Source: Bacteroidaceae bacterium (GTDB lineage: Bacteria; Bacteroidota; Bacteroidia; Bacteroidales; Bacteroidaceae). From it: a stretch of 64,000 bases of DNA. Location: positions 1 through 64,000 of the forward strand of contig JAFZDY010000049.1 of the NCBI GenBank assembly GCA_017560945.1, read 5' to 3'. The notes beneath the pieces were generated by a model. That model was not told the DNA's origin. It saw nothing but the letters and a program-made list of their open reading frames with translations, and searched no databases. Position numbers and translations under genes: made by a program. This document shows positions 16,690-25,228 of the stretch, in pieces (the first letter of the stretch is position 1; each line of letters opens with the position of its first letter).

Positions 16690-17622
16690 CTACATCACCG
16701 ACAAGTACCTCTCCCCGCCATCGGGCATCATCACCACTATCAGTTTTCCATCGTACTCGGGTCTTGAGGCCAGTCGTCGTGCCGCGCACAGAGCAGCTCC
16801 ACTACTGATGCCCACGAGCAAACCCTCCGTGGTTGCTACCTCGCGTACGGCCTCGAAAGCCTCGTCGGCAGAGACCCCCATCACCTCGTCCACCACCGTG
16901 GGGTCGTAGTTCCTGGGGATGAAGTTTGCCCCTATGCCCTGTATGCGGTGCGGAGCAGCCTTGCCTCCCTGTATCAGAGGCGATTCCTCGGGCTCCACGG
17001 CCACCACGTGTACCTGCGCATTGTGCCGTTTCAGACCCCTTCCTGTACCTGTCACCGTGCCTCCTGTGCCCACTCCAGCCACCAGGGCAACCACCTCTCC
17101 ATCCGTGTCGCGCCATATCTCCTCGGCCGTTGTCAGTTCGTGCACACGCGGGTTGGCCTCGTTCTCAAATTGCTGGGGGATGATGCTTCCCGCTATCTCC
17201 CTTTGCAACTCCTCGGCTCGTGCTATGCTGCCCGCCATACCCAGTGCACCATCCGTCAGCACCACCTCGGCACCATAGGCCCTCAGGAGTTTTTGTCGCT
17301 CTATGCTCATCGTCTCAGGCATGGTCAGTATCAGTCTGTATCCCTTGATGGCTGCTACCATGGCCAGTCCTATGCCCGTGTTTCCACTCGTGGGCTCTAT
17401 CAGAGTGCCGCCCTGTGTCAAGAGTCCCTTGCGCTCGGCCTCCTCCACCATGGCCAGTGCTGCTCGCGCCTTCACACTACCGCTCGGGTTCACCTGCTCC
17501 ACCTTGGCCACAATGCGACCCTTCAGCGCGTGCTTTCGTCCGTAGGTGCTCAACTTCACCAGGGGAGTGCAGCCTATCAACTCTGTCAAGTCCTTCGCGA
17601 TCTTTGCCATCTTTTTCTCCAT
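16690..17622 (-). CDS. cysK: Cysteine synthase (O-acetylserine sulfhydrylase)
   Basis: 310 residues from the ATG at 17622, which gives the normal family N-terminus; the 25-residue extension to 17697 does not look conserved. The PLP lysine is Lys51 in NPSGSVKARAA. The TSGNTGIGLA substrate loop, GVGTGGTVTGTG phosphate loop and GISSGAA segment are present. It makes cysteine from O-acetylserine and sulfide. Two oddities: the usual SVKDR is SVKAR here, and the gene is visibly more GC-rich than its flanks and is bracketed by a perfect 37-bp inverted repeat (16528-16564, 17814-17850). Confidence 0.92.
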   Translation of the reverse strand: MEKKMAKIAKDLTELIGCTPLVKLSTYGRKHALKGRIVAKVEQVNPSGSVKARAALAMVEEAERKGLLTQGGTLIEPTSGNTGIGLAMVAAIKGYRLILTMPETMSIERQKLLRAYGAEVVLTDGALGMAGSIARAEELQREIAGSIIPQQFENEANPRVHELTTAEEIWRDTDGEVVALVAGVGTGGTVTGTGRGLKRHNAQVHVVAVEPEESPLIQGGKAAPHRIQGIGANFIPRNYDPTVVDEVMGVSADEAFEAVREVATTEGLLVGISSGAALCAARRLASRPEYDGKLIVVMMPDGGERYLSVM

Positions 17623-17813
17623 TTCTTTTCGAGATACAACGCGCAAAAGTACACATTTTCTTGTTAAACTCTTACAAATGGTCTGAAATTTATTCATTTT
17701 GCAAACTTTTTTGTTGCATGCATAATTTTTTTAGTAGCGGATTAAATTAAAAGTCATCCGCGGATGAAGAATAGCCACGTGCCGCATGGCTCCTTGAATT
17801 TTGAACTTAGAAC

Positions 17814-17850
17814 TTTGACTTGCGTAGCTTGATGAGCGATAGCGAACTAA
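17814..17850. repeat. Right arm of perfect 37-bp inverted repeat around cysK
   Basis: Exact reverse complement of 16528-16564. It is preceded (17795-17813) by degenerate GAACTTT-type heptads in the matching inverted orientation. Confidence 0.9.
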
Positions 17851-18150
17851 TTCTCTACTCGGTCACTGATTTCCGCCCACTGCGCACATGGGTTGACATC
17901 ATTTCCCGACTGACATTGCAAAGATACAACATTTTACCCCCCCCTTTGTCAAGAGGCTTTTCGAAATTGGCGGAGATTTAACATTTGGATAAATGGCCTC
18001 AAACGCTGTGTATATCGGTATTTGAGCGCAGTTTTTAGAGGGCAAAAAATGAGTGTATTTTAAGAATTTCATTTCGTATATTTGTAAATATAATTCGCTT
18101 TGGAGTGTAAACGTAGGGTTTAGGGGGAAGTGAGTAGGAAAAGACAGAGT

Positions 18151-18612
18151 GCGTGACGTGACAATTCGTGACAATTAATTTTAGACACCCTCTTTCCACC
18201 ACATTGGTAGTTGAAAATAGAAGTATTATATTAATATAATATAATAAAATATATTTACATTTAATTCTAAAATAAAATGAGAGATAGTATGCATATTTAA
18301 TTGTCACGAATTGTCACGTCACGCTTTTGTACGCCCTGCATGGTGTACACGAAAATCCACCACAACACATTAGGAATGTGCAGATTTCGCCCTCACCTGA
18401 GAAAAATTTTTCTCTCATTGGACAGAAATTCGTGCAGCGGTAATCCCCGCTTTGTCACGTTTGTCACGTGTCATTTTTATTGTGTGGTGAATGGTGCAAA
18501 GGTGAAGAGGGTTAAAAAATATTGCAATAAATAATATTTACATAACAATTTGCTTCCTATCGTCGCTCGCTACAAATGTACATATCATAAATTGACACGT
18601 GACAAACGTGAC
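18151..18612. repeat. Four evenly spaced TTGTCACG repeat arms forming two long inverted repeats
   Basis: Arms 18151-18178 and 18297-18324 are perfect 28-nt reverse complements, 118 nt apart. Arms 18454-18473 and 18593-18612 are perfect 20-nt reverse complements, 119 nt apart. All four contain doubled TTGTCACG-like units, in orientation minus, plus, plus, minus. Arm starts fall at intervals of about 140-157 nt. Confidence 0.85.
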
Positions 18613-18652
18613 ACATTGTCTTTTCCTAAAAAAAGTTGACTCTTTTTAGGCC

Positions 18653-19423
18653 TCAGTCCTTTTTTATCACCACAGCTTTGCAAAAGTCATCGTACACGGT
18701 GCGTATATCGTGGGGAAGGTAGGTGAGCGCAGTGCGGGCAATCTCCTCGGGCACACCCCAAATGGCTTCGGCTATAGCCCCTACGATGGCCCCTATGGTG
18801 TCGCTATCGCCCCCTACGGCAATGGCGTAGCGGATGGCCTCTTCAAAACTGTTTGCTCGTTCTATAATGCCGAGACAAATTGGTAATGTTCCTTGACAAG
18901 TTTCGTTGAATGAATTCATCCCTAATCGTGGTTCATCGAAAGCTGGGTAGAAGCGACGCATCTCATCCAGGATGTCGTGTTTTGCGACACCCCCTCTCCC
19001 CATAAATACGGACAATGCCACGGCCTGTGCTCCCTTCAATCCCTCGGGGTGATTGTGTGTGATTTCGGCCGAGCGTTTTGCCTGCTCCATCACCTCCTCA
19101 CGTGTATTGAATAACCATCCTATGGCCGATACCCTCATGGCCGATCCATTGCCAAAACTACCATAGGGTTGGGGATTGCTTGACCGTATCCATCGGGCAA
19201 ACGAGCCTCCATAGCTCCCCATAGGACAAGGATATCGGCGACACCACTCAAGCGTTGCATCCCTGTACGTCTTCCCATTCAAAATGGCATCCGCCACCGC
19301 CACCGTACAGATGGTATCGTCCGTGAAATCGCACTCCTCCGTGAACAATTCAAAGTCAAATTCACTCGTATTATTGAACTCAAAACGCGACCCTACAATG
19401 TCGCCAATTATTGCGCCTAACAT
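18653..19423 (-). CDS. ADP-ribosylglycohydrolase family protein (DraG/ARH-like)
   Basis: 256 residues. The binuclear magnesium site of the DraG/ARH fold is visible: GDIVGSRFE at 7-15, FTDDTICT (DDT) near 33 and GGDSDTIGAI near 208. The enzyme removes ADP-ribose from proteins or small molecules. The short, helical, single-domain form is common in Bacteroidota. It may serve NAD metabolism or reverse ADP-ribosylation by a phage or toxin; nothing nearby decides this. It sits at the border between the repeat-rich gap and an AT-rich accessory run. Confidence 0.88.
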   Translation of the reverse strand: MLGAIIGDIVGSRFEFNNTSEFDFELFTEECDFTDDTICTVAVADAILNGKTYRDATLEWCRRYPCPMGSYGGSFARWIRSSNPQPYGSFGNGSAMRVSAIGWLFNTREEVMEQAKRSAEITHNHPEGLKGAQAVALSVFMGRGGVAKHDILDEMRRFYPAFDEPRLGMNSFNETCQGTLPICLGIIERANSFEEAIRYAIAVGGDSDTIGAIVGAIAEAIWGVPEEIARTALTYLPHDIRTVYDDFCKAVVIKKD

Positions 19424-19450
19424 GGTGGAATATTATAAATATATACTTAC

Positions 19451-20518
19451 TTATTCTAAAACTGTATAAGGCCATCTACATCCATTCTTTAATTCATTCT
19501 CCATTTCTTCTACATTTAGCGTAAAGCATTTACATGTCGTGGCTCTGGATGTATCATGAGGCTCATATTTTGGTATTTGTAATGATTTGTACATTTTACA
19601 AATATAGCCATTACCATCATAACGTAATACATAGTTTTTGCAAACTAAACAATTGTTTATTCTAAATTTCTGGTATCCTAAATATCTTGCATATTCACCA
19701 ACGTCCAAAGATGCAAAAGTGTGAAACAAAACTTCATATAAAGCATTGTTTGTCCTTGTTATATTTTTACAATCACAAACATCTCGAGAACAATGACTTT
19801 TACCTGATTTATATAAAATATATCGAACAAATTCAACTTTACAGCTTATATTGTTATTCTGATAATCTGAGTCTTTAAAGTTATAAAACATTGCTCTACT
19901 AGAATTGATTCCTCCTTCATTGATAATAGAATTAATACTCTCCTCAGAATCTATTAATATTTCTATTATCTTATTATCACTATGCAATTTTTCTACATCA
20001 CTCGCATGAGTAACACAAAACTCGATATAAATAGGCTTTCTTTCTGGATGTGTTGAAGAAAAAATCTTTAAATCTGAACGACGTTTTATATTATCATAAA
20101 CCTTCTCTTGTTCACATGAATCATAATAATCTTTAAGATTGTATTGGCAATATTTTATATTAAAACATTCACCACTATATTTACTCTTATTACATTCTTT
20201 AGAATGACTACAATATGAATGATAATTATATTTTATATAAAATGTATCTTTTGTAAGAAATTCTTCTTGTATTTTTTCTTTTGCCATCAGATGTAACATT
20301 GACTCATGAGCCCAAGTACATTCTTCGTCAGATTGATGAGCGAAATGATGTTCTCTTTTTGTTTTTCCCTGATTTTTAGCAATTAAAGGTTCTTTACATG
20401 CAGGACATATACAACCGCACTTATTCCCATTAGGAACATTATCTACATGAACTAGTCTTCCTTCAGAATTAATTGCATACGTCAACATACTTGATTTTGT
20501 TGTACGCCTATTAACCAT
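19451..20518 (-). CDS. CoiA-like competence/nuclease family protein
   Basis: 355 residues, cysteine-rich. The N-terminus has a zinc-ribbon-like CICPACKEPLIAKNQG followed by REHHFAH, the layout of CoiA-family proteins (restriction-endonuclease-like nucleases linked to natural competence). Further Cys clusters follow at roughly 105-135 (CSHSKECNKSKYSGEC) and 295-335. The DNA is strongly AT-rich compared with the genes on either side. CoiA homology is suggested by the N-terminal motif only; the C-terminal two thirds are not recognised. Confidence 0.6.
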   Translation of the reverse strand: MVNRRTTKSSMLTYAINSEGRLVHVDNVPNGNKCGCICPACKEPLIAKNQGKTKREHHFAHQSDEECTWAHESMLHLMAKEKIQEEFLTKDTFYIKYNYHSYCSHSKECNKSKYSGECFNIKYCQYNLKDYYDSCEQEKVYDNIKRRSDLKIFSSTHPERKPIYIEFCVTHASDVEKLHSDNKIIEILIDSEESINSIINEGGINSSRAMFYNFKDSDYQNNNISCKVEFVRYILYKSGKSHCSRDVCDCKNITRTNNALYEVLFHTFASLDVGEYARYLGYQKFRINNCLVCKNYVLRYDGNGYICKMYKSLQIPKYEPHDTSRATTCKCFTLNVEEMENELKNGCRWPYTVLE

Positions 20519-20553
20519 AAAACCTTATAATTATAGATAATTTCAGATAACTA

Positions 20554-20835
20554 CTATTGTTCTTTTGAAGAGAATTCTTTAATCAATTCTTCCTTAATTT
20601 TCTTTTTGCTATCTCCTAAAATCCATAAGGCTATTATACCCCAAAATGGAGATATAATCCAAAATAGTAAGACCCATCCTAGTCGACTACGACCACGTTT
20701 TTTTGCCATTTGAACAGGAAGAAGAATCCATAGCCAAAAGAGAAAAAATATAAAAAGAATACATAGTGAGCCTACCAATATGTTTTCTTGTGTACTTAAT
20801 GGGGCTTGGGTTAACATTATTGACAACATATCCAT
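20554..20835 (-). CDS. Small two-helix membrane protein
   Basis: 93 residues with two hydrophobic segments (about 19-42 and 51-70), separated by a basic loop (MAKKRGRSRLGW) and followed by a charged tail. The pattern resembles short PLDc_N-like or superinfection-immunity-like membrane proteins, but no family can be named with confidence. It overlaps no other gene and lies 3 nt downstream of the stop of the secreted protein at 20839. Confidence 0.55.
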   Translation of the reverse strand: MDMLSIMLTQAPLSTQENILVGSLCILFIFFLFWLWILLPVQMAKKRGRSRLGWVLLFWIISPFWGIIALWILGDSKKKIKEELIKEFSSKEQ

Positions 20836-20838
20836 ATA

Positions 20839-21414
20839 TTATAAATCCTCTATAGCGTGTGCGCGAATTGATTCAGAATTGATTTTATCAGAATATCTTA
20901 ATACTACATGAATATCCGATTGATATTTTATAAACAATTCAATATTTCCTTTAGGTGTAGAGAACGTGGAAAACCAAGTGTATTCATCTGTCATCAGTTT
21001 TCGTATTTTATCAGAATCAGTATTAGGCTGATATCCATGAAATTTTTCTACATTTTCTGATGGCTTTCCATATTTCTCGGTTAACATAGATTTTAGTTCA
21101 TTATATTCTTTTTCTGCTGACCACCATTTCTCATTTTCAGGAAATATTACACCAATAAAACTTACTAAATCCTTAGATTTAAGCGTGGAAACTATGATTT
21201 TACATCCTTTGTATCCTGCAAAATCACCTTCCAATACTGCAGTACCATCTTCTTCACCTAAATATGAGAAACCTGCAGCTTTCATTTTTGCTACATATTC
21301 ATTAAGTGTTCCATCAATAGGTACTCCCTTGAAAGTAAGATGTTCAGATTCAGTTTGTGCAAACGAAAACAATGCACATGTTACAAAAACTGCTAAAATA
21401 AGGATTTTCTTCAT
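20839..21414 (-). CDS. Secreted hypothetical protein
   Basis: 191 residues with a signal peptide (cleavage after LFSFAQ, about residue 20). The mature part starts EHLTFKGVPIDGTLNEYVAKM, a segment often seen in small periplasmic Bacteroidota proteins that also contain a NELKSMLTEKYGKP helix. Function unknown. It is AT-rich like its neighbours and forms a probable two-gene unit with the membrane protein at 20554. Confidence 0.65.
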   Translation of the reverse strand: MKKILILAVFVTCALFSFAQTESEHLTFKGVPIDGTLNEYVAKMKAAGFSYLGEEDGTAVLEGDFAGYKGCKIIVSTLKSKDLVSFIGVIFPENEKWWSAEKEYNELKSMLTEKYGKPSENVEKFHGYQPNTDSDKIRKLMTDEYTWFSTFSTPKGNIELFIKYQSDIHVVLRYSDKINSESIRAHAIEDL

Positions 21415-21468
21415 GATGAATATATTATTTAGATTTAGAATGCAAATGTATATATTTAATTGTAATAA

Positions 21469-21912
21469 TTAAAGTTTTATATCTTTTTTCTCTTCCTTCA
21501 ACCTCCAATATGCCTTATGGTACTTCTGCAAGCGAATGAAATCTTTTTCTGTTAGAGTTTTGAGTCGCCTGATATCCATGTTGTCAGACAAGTCGTTGAG
21601 CTTAACCGCAGTGGCTAACGGATTCGCTTGAACGCGAGAGATAAAATGGTCGTATGGCTCATTCTCCGACAATTTGGTGACGCAACGGAGAGCATCCAAT
21701 ATGATGGGAGAGAACCCTTCGTCCGCGAGGCGCTCAAATGTCCAATTGGTATCTTCCACTACATCGTGAAGGACGCCTACGATTTTCTCCTCCAAGGAAT
21801 TGCCTAACTCCATCACTCGCAAGGGGTGAAGTATGTAATCGTTTCCTGCTTTGTCTACTTGACCATGATGTGCCTCGGTGGCTATTTGAATGGCTCTTTC
21901 AAGTGTACTCAT
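21469..21912 (-). CDS. HD-domain hydrolase, RelA/SpoT-like (MESH1-type)
   Basis: 147 residues from the ATG at 21912; a 20-residue upstream extension in frame is not conserved-looking. Visible motifs are HHGQVDKAG, YILHPLRV and the HD pair in LHDVVEDT, with a KLNDLSDNM segment later. These are the HD motifs of (p)ppGpp hydrolases and their small relatives. There is no synthetase domain, so the protein would be a stand-alone hydrolase of ppGpp or a related nucleotide. The substrate is inferred. Confidence 0.8.
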   Translation of the reverse strand: MSTLERAIQIATEAHHGQVDKAGNDYILHPLRVMELGNSLEEKIVGVLHDVVEDTNWTFERLADEGFSPIILDALRCVTKLSENEPYDHFISRVQANPLATAVKLNDLSDNMDIRRLKTLTEKDFIRLQKYHKAYWRLKEEKKDIKL

Positions 21913-22253
21913 ATTCTTTTTAGTTTTATAGTTTAACGAAAAGTGAAGACAAATTATTGTAAAGAGGGGCATATAAACCTAATACACGCCCTCCATTATA
22001 CAATGATTAATCATATATTGCGGCATCTATAACCCAGAAATTATACACATCCAACATGCAAAGAATACTATTAACAAAATCAAAACTAATACATTTGGAC
22101 ATTTAAAATACATAATGGTCAATAAAATGCTAAAATATTCATAATAGATCCTCCTATATTTTATTAGTTAAATGATTAGTATGTTCATGTGAAGTGAAAA
22201 TTGTATACCTAAAAATATGCAAGCAGAAGTAACCTCTCGTCACTATTTACCAT

Positions 22254-22535
22254 TCACTCCAACTCGCGGATGAAGCGGATGTACTCGACAAATTCGTTGA
22301 TGACCACACCCAGGGCGATGATGAAAAGGGCTACCATGAGGAGAGCGAAGGGGTGACAACCGAGTGACAGGGCAACAATGGCAATGAGGAGGGCGACGAG
22401 GATGAGACCCTTACGAGGGGACAGACCCTTCACCTTGCAACTGAGTGACTGGAGGGACGATTGTAACTTCTCCACAAGGGTAACGAGCAGGTTACTGGTG
22501 GTTGAGGGTTGGCTGATTTCGATGTAAGTCTTCAT
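22254..22535 (-). CDS. Small membrane protein, unknown
   Basis: 93 residues. Residues 1-40 are polar and helical. Two close hydrophobic segments occupy about 45-62 and 65-83, then a charged end (YIRFIRELE). It resembles small phage-shock or DUF-type membrane proteins but no family is recognised. GC content is back to the level of the housekeeping genes. The 281-nt gap on its 3' side (21973-22253) is AT-rich and shows nothing recognisable. Confidence 0.5.
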   Translation of the reverse strand: MKTYIEISQPSTTSNLLVTLVEKLQSSLQSLSCKVKGLSPRKGLILVALLIAIVALSLGCHPFALLMVALFIIALGVVINEFVEYIRFIRELE

Positions 22536-22787
22536 GTCTATAAATGTTTTTAATGATTAATATTTTTGTTTCTGGGTGCAAAATTAGGGGCATGTTGTCC
22601 CAAATCATGGGACATGTTTGAACTTTTTTCACTTTTTGCGCGATTTTTTTTAAAAAATGGTGTTTTTGGGGGTGAAATTTTCACTTTTTTGAGAAATTTG
22701 AGGGGATGAACTTTGATTTTTTCCTACCTTTGCACTACGAATTCTTGATTAAAGAGAAATATAAATCTATTAAAATATATAAGGTAT

Positions 22788-24131
22788 ATGAAAAAGAGTA
22801 CACTATTACTTGCTATGTTGGCAACCTTGCCGGCACTGGGTCAACAAATCATCATGAACGACATGCCCGAGTATTTGGACGAACTGAATGTGATTCCAAG
22901 TCAATTCACCGTGAACAATGTGCCCATTCTCCACATTGAACAGGGATATTATGATGAATACGATGATTATGAATATTCCATCATCCTTTACAATGACGAC
23001 ATTGAGAAGATTGCCGAAGTGAAGCCCACCAGCCACACTTTCGACTACACCCTTACTTATAAGACCGAGACACGTGAGTTGAAGGGGGTTGAAACAATAG
23101 AACTAAAAAAATACGAGTACACTAGATTGGAGGAATGGTACACCCTTGACCAATTTATAAAAGATTATTTTTGGGGTGGAGCAGATGTAAAAGTAGAAAA
23201 TGGCGACACCATCATCGTCCCCTACGAAACCAGAAGCATGGAGACTCGTGGATATTATGATGGCATGTACTTTGGATATGATTACTTTGGTACAAAATAT
23301 CCCTACGAGTATTACTTGTGCAAGAACAATATAATCTATTCCGTAAGAGTTCAATATATGGGCATTTACACCGATTGGACTCCTGCAGGTGAGCGAAAGG
23401 AAGAAAAGTCGTGCGAACTCAATGTAATGTCCATTTACTATCAAAACTTCGATACACAAGCCGAGAGCAACAGATTTACATTGTCGCAGACACTCTTCAA
23501 TAGTGACGACAAGTTTGAGTACATCATCCCCAAATTGGTATTGACAGACATCAGTCACTACGCAAGTTCAGTACCCAGTGATTGGGGACAAATTGTATTG
23601 AGTCGCTCAGAGTTAATCTCTGACTATGATAATCCCACAATGAAGGGATTGCAGGTGGTGTCTTCTGATGGTACTGTGTTGCACGATATCGATTTCATGG
23701 ATGGATTCTATAGAGAGTATGATGAATACTATGAATATGATAATGAAATATATGGTATCACAATAGGTGGTAAGGACTATTTGGTGATAGATGGTTACAT
23801 GGAAAGCAACGATGATGACGAGGAAGACCAAGAATGTGTATTGTTCTACCGCATCAATCGCCAGACAAATAGCTTGCAGGAGGTGCAGAATGTACCTGTG
23901 AAGATGAGAGCAAAGCAACAGGCTTCGACCATCAATGTACAACTCTCTGAAACTTCTGAGCCTTCGGAAATCATCTTGACAAATGCAGCAGGTAAGACCC
24001 TTGCACGCAAGCAGGTGATGGCTGGTGAAACAACTGCTACATTCAAGACTTCGATGCCCAAGGGTGTGTACAACCTCACTCGCATTCAGCAGGGTAAAAT
24101 CATCGAAAACGGAAAGATTGTGATGAAGTAA
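22788..24131 (+). CDS. Secreted protein with likely type IX secretion C-terminal domain
   Basis: 447 residues. Signal peptide 1-18 (ends LPALGQ). The central part is acidic and tyrosine-rich (YYDEYDDYEY, YDEYYEYDNE) with no recognised domain. The last 70 residues have the layout of a type A T9SS sorting domain: a strand with ILTNAAGKTLARKQV, then TATFKTSMPKGVYNL and a terminal KIVMK. Such proteins are exported through the outer membrane and anchored or released. No T9SS machinery lies in this window. A strong terminator follows. Confidence 0.65.
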   Translation: MKKSTLLLAMLATLPALGQQIIMNDMPEYLDELNVIPSQFTVNNVPILHIEQGYYDEYDDYEYSIILYNDDIEKIAEVKPTSHTFDYTLTYKTETRELKGVETIELKKYEYTRLEEWYTLDQFIKDYFWGGADVKVENGDTIIVPYETRSMETRGYYDGMYFGYDYFGTKYPYEYYLCKNNIIYSVRVQYMGIYTDWTPAGERKEEKSCELNVMSIYYQNFDTQAESNRFTLSQTLFNSDDKFEYIIPKLVLTDISHYASSVPSDWGQIVLSRSELISDYDNPTMKGLQVVSSDGTVLHDIDFMDGFYREYDEYYEYDNEIYGITIGGKDYLVIDGYMESNDDDEEDQECVLFYRINRQTNSLQEVQNVPVKMRAKQQASTINVQLSETSEPSEIILTNAAGKTLARKQVMAGETTATFKTSMPKGVYNLTRIQQGKIIENGKIVMK

Positions 24132-24158
24132 AATTCTCAGTCTATCAAGTATATACAA

Positions 24159-24204
24159 GAGAGGGTGAATCGCGAAAAGGTGGATTCACCCTCTCTTTTT
24201 TTTC
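24159..24204 (+). terminator. Intrinsic terminator of the T9SS-type gene
   Basis: Perfect 13-bp arms 24159-24171 and 24183-24195 with an 11-nt loop, followed by nine T residues. Confidence 0.9.
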
Positions 24205-24271
24205 AACAAAATGTGGAAGATAGGAAGAAAATATTTATCTTTGCGTCATAAATATTTAAAGAGCAATACCT

Positions 24272-25189
24272 ATGAAGACTTCGGATAAGTTCAAGGAATA
24301 CATCTGGTTGGTGAACACGATATATAGGGCAGGGAGAATTTCCTTCGCTAAGATACAAAAGAAATGGCTCGAGACGGAGATGAGCAACGGGATGGGGTTG
24401 GCACGTTCGACCTTCAATCGACACAAGGATGCGATAGAGGACATCTTTGGGATATTCATCGATTGTGACCGATTGGACAAATACCAATACTTCATAGGCA
24501 ACAACGATGTGTTGACGGACGAATCGGTGCAAAACTGGATGTTATCGACCTTGGCGGTGAGCAACGAGGTGGGCGAGAGCATGTCGCTGCAGAATCGCAT
24601 CATGCTGGAGTCGATACCCTCGGAGCACGGACGGTTGGCCGACATACTGGATGCGATGAAGCAGAAGGTGTGCCTGAGGATAAAGTATCAGAAATATGGA
24701 CAGGCAGAGGTGAAGGAGGTGGAGATGGCGCCATACTGCATCAAATTGTTCAAAAGACGATGGTATGTGGTGGGAAACCTTACGCCCGAGAATCCTGAAA
24801 GGGGAAGTTACAGGATGTACTCCTTTGACCGTATAAAGGGACTGGAGCACACTGCAACGAAGTTTGAAGTGCCCGAGGGATTTGATGCTAAGGAGTTGTT
24901 CAAGGACTACTACGGTGTGATGATGAGCCAAAATACTGTGGTGGAGTCTATAGTGGTGAGGGCGTACAATAACGAGCGCTTCTATGTACGCGACCTGCCC
25001 ATGCACAGTAGCCAGCGCGAAGTGGGCGAAGGCGATGGGTATGTAGACTTTGAACTGAGGATGCACCCCACACCTGACTTTTTCAGTCATGTGTTGAGCC
25101 GTAGCAGCCAGTTGCAGGTGCTTTCACCCCAATGGTTGGCGGATGAAATACGCAAAATGCTGCGCGATGCTCTGGATAGGTATGAATAA
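24272..25189 (+). CDS. WYL-domain transcriptional regulator
   Basis: 305 residues. The N-terminal 80 residues look like a helix-turn-helix (ARSTFNRHKDAIEDIFGI). The centre carries the WYL core (IKYQKYGQAEVKEVEMAPYCIKL-type region with RRWYVVG near 160) and the C-terminus the WCX extension ending in AQWLADEIRKML-like helix. WYL proteins sense ligands, often nucleic-acid related, and control defence or DNA-repair genes. A TATCTTTG -7 element is at 24236-24243. The C10 peptidase gene starts 39 nt downstream, so the two may be co-transcribed. Confidence 0.85.
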   Translation: MKTSDKFKEYIWLVNTIYRAGRISFAKIQKKWLETEMSNGMGLARSTFNRHKDAIEDIFGIFIDCDRLDKYQYFIGNNDVLTDESVQNWMLSTLAVSNEVGESMSLQNRIMLESIPSEHGRLADILDAMKQKVCLRIKYQKYGQAEVKEVEMAPYCIKLFKRRWYVVGNLTPENPERGSYRMYSFDRIKGLEHTATKFEVPEGFDAKELFKDYYGVMMSQNTVVESIVVRAYNNERFYVRDLPMHSSQREVGEGDGYVDFELRMHPTPDFFSHVLSRSSQLQVLSPQWLADEIRKMLRDALDRYE

Positions 25190-25228
25190 TTGTCAATTTG
25201 CAGGTCTAACTCAAAAAACGATTGTATC

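Larger units (their letters stand above)
17623..18652. other. About 1 kb gene-free region rich in inverted repeats
   Basis: No open frame here has a recognisable product; the three longest (90, 91 and 77 codons) are AT-rich, overlap each other and translate the repeat arms. The region contains the right cysK inverted-repeat arm (17814-17850), an 8-nt C run at 17937-17944, four TTGTCACG-type arms (18151-18612), and a perfect 16-nt palindrome, GAGAAAAATTTTTCTC, near 18400. Confidence 0.7.

Noticed and set aside
17899..18534. Three overlapping open frames (about 77-91 codons) in the repeat-rich gap
   Set aside because: They are AT-rich, cross the inverted-repeat arms and show no signal, domain or ribosome site.
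18151..18612. Regular spacing of the TTGTCACG arms as a CRISPR array
   Set aside because: Only four arms exist, they alternate in orientation, the gaps are about 120-130 nt and no cas gene is nearby.
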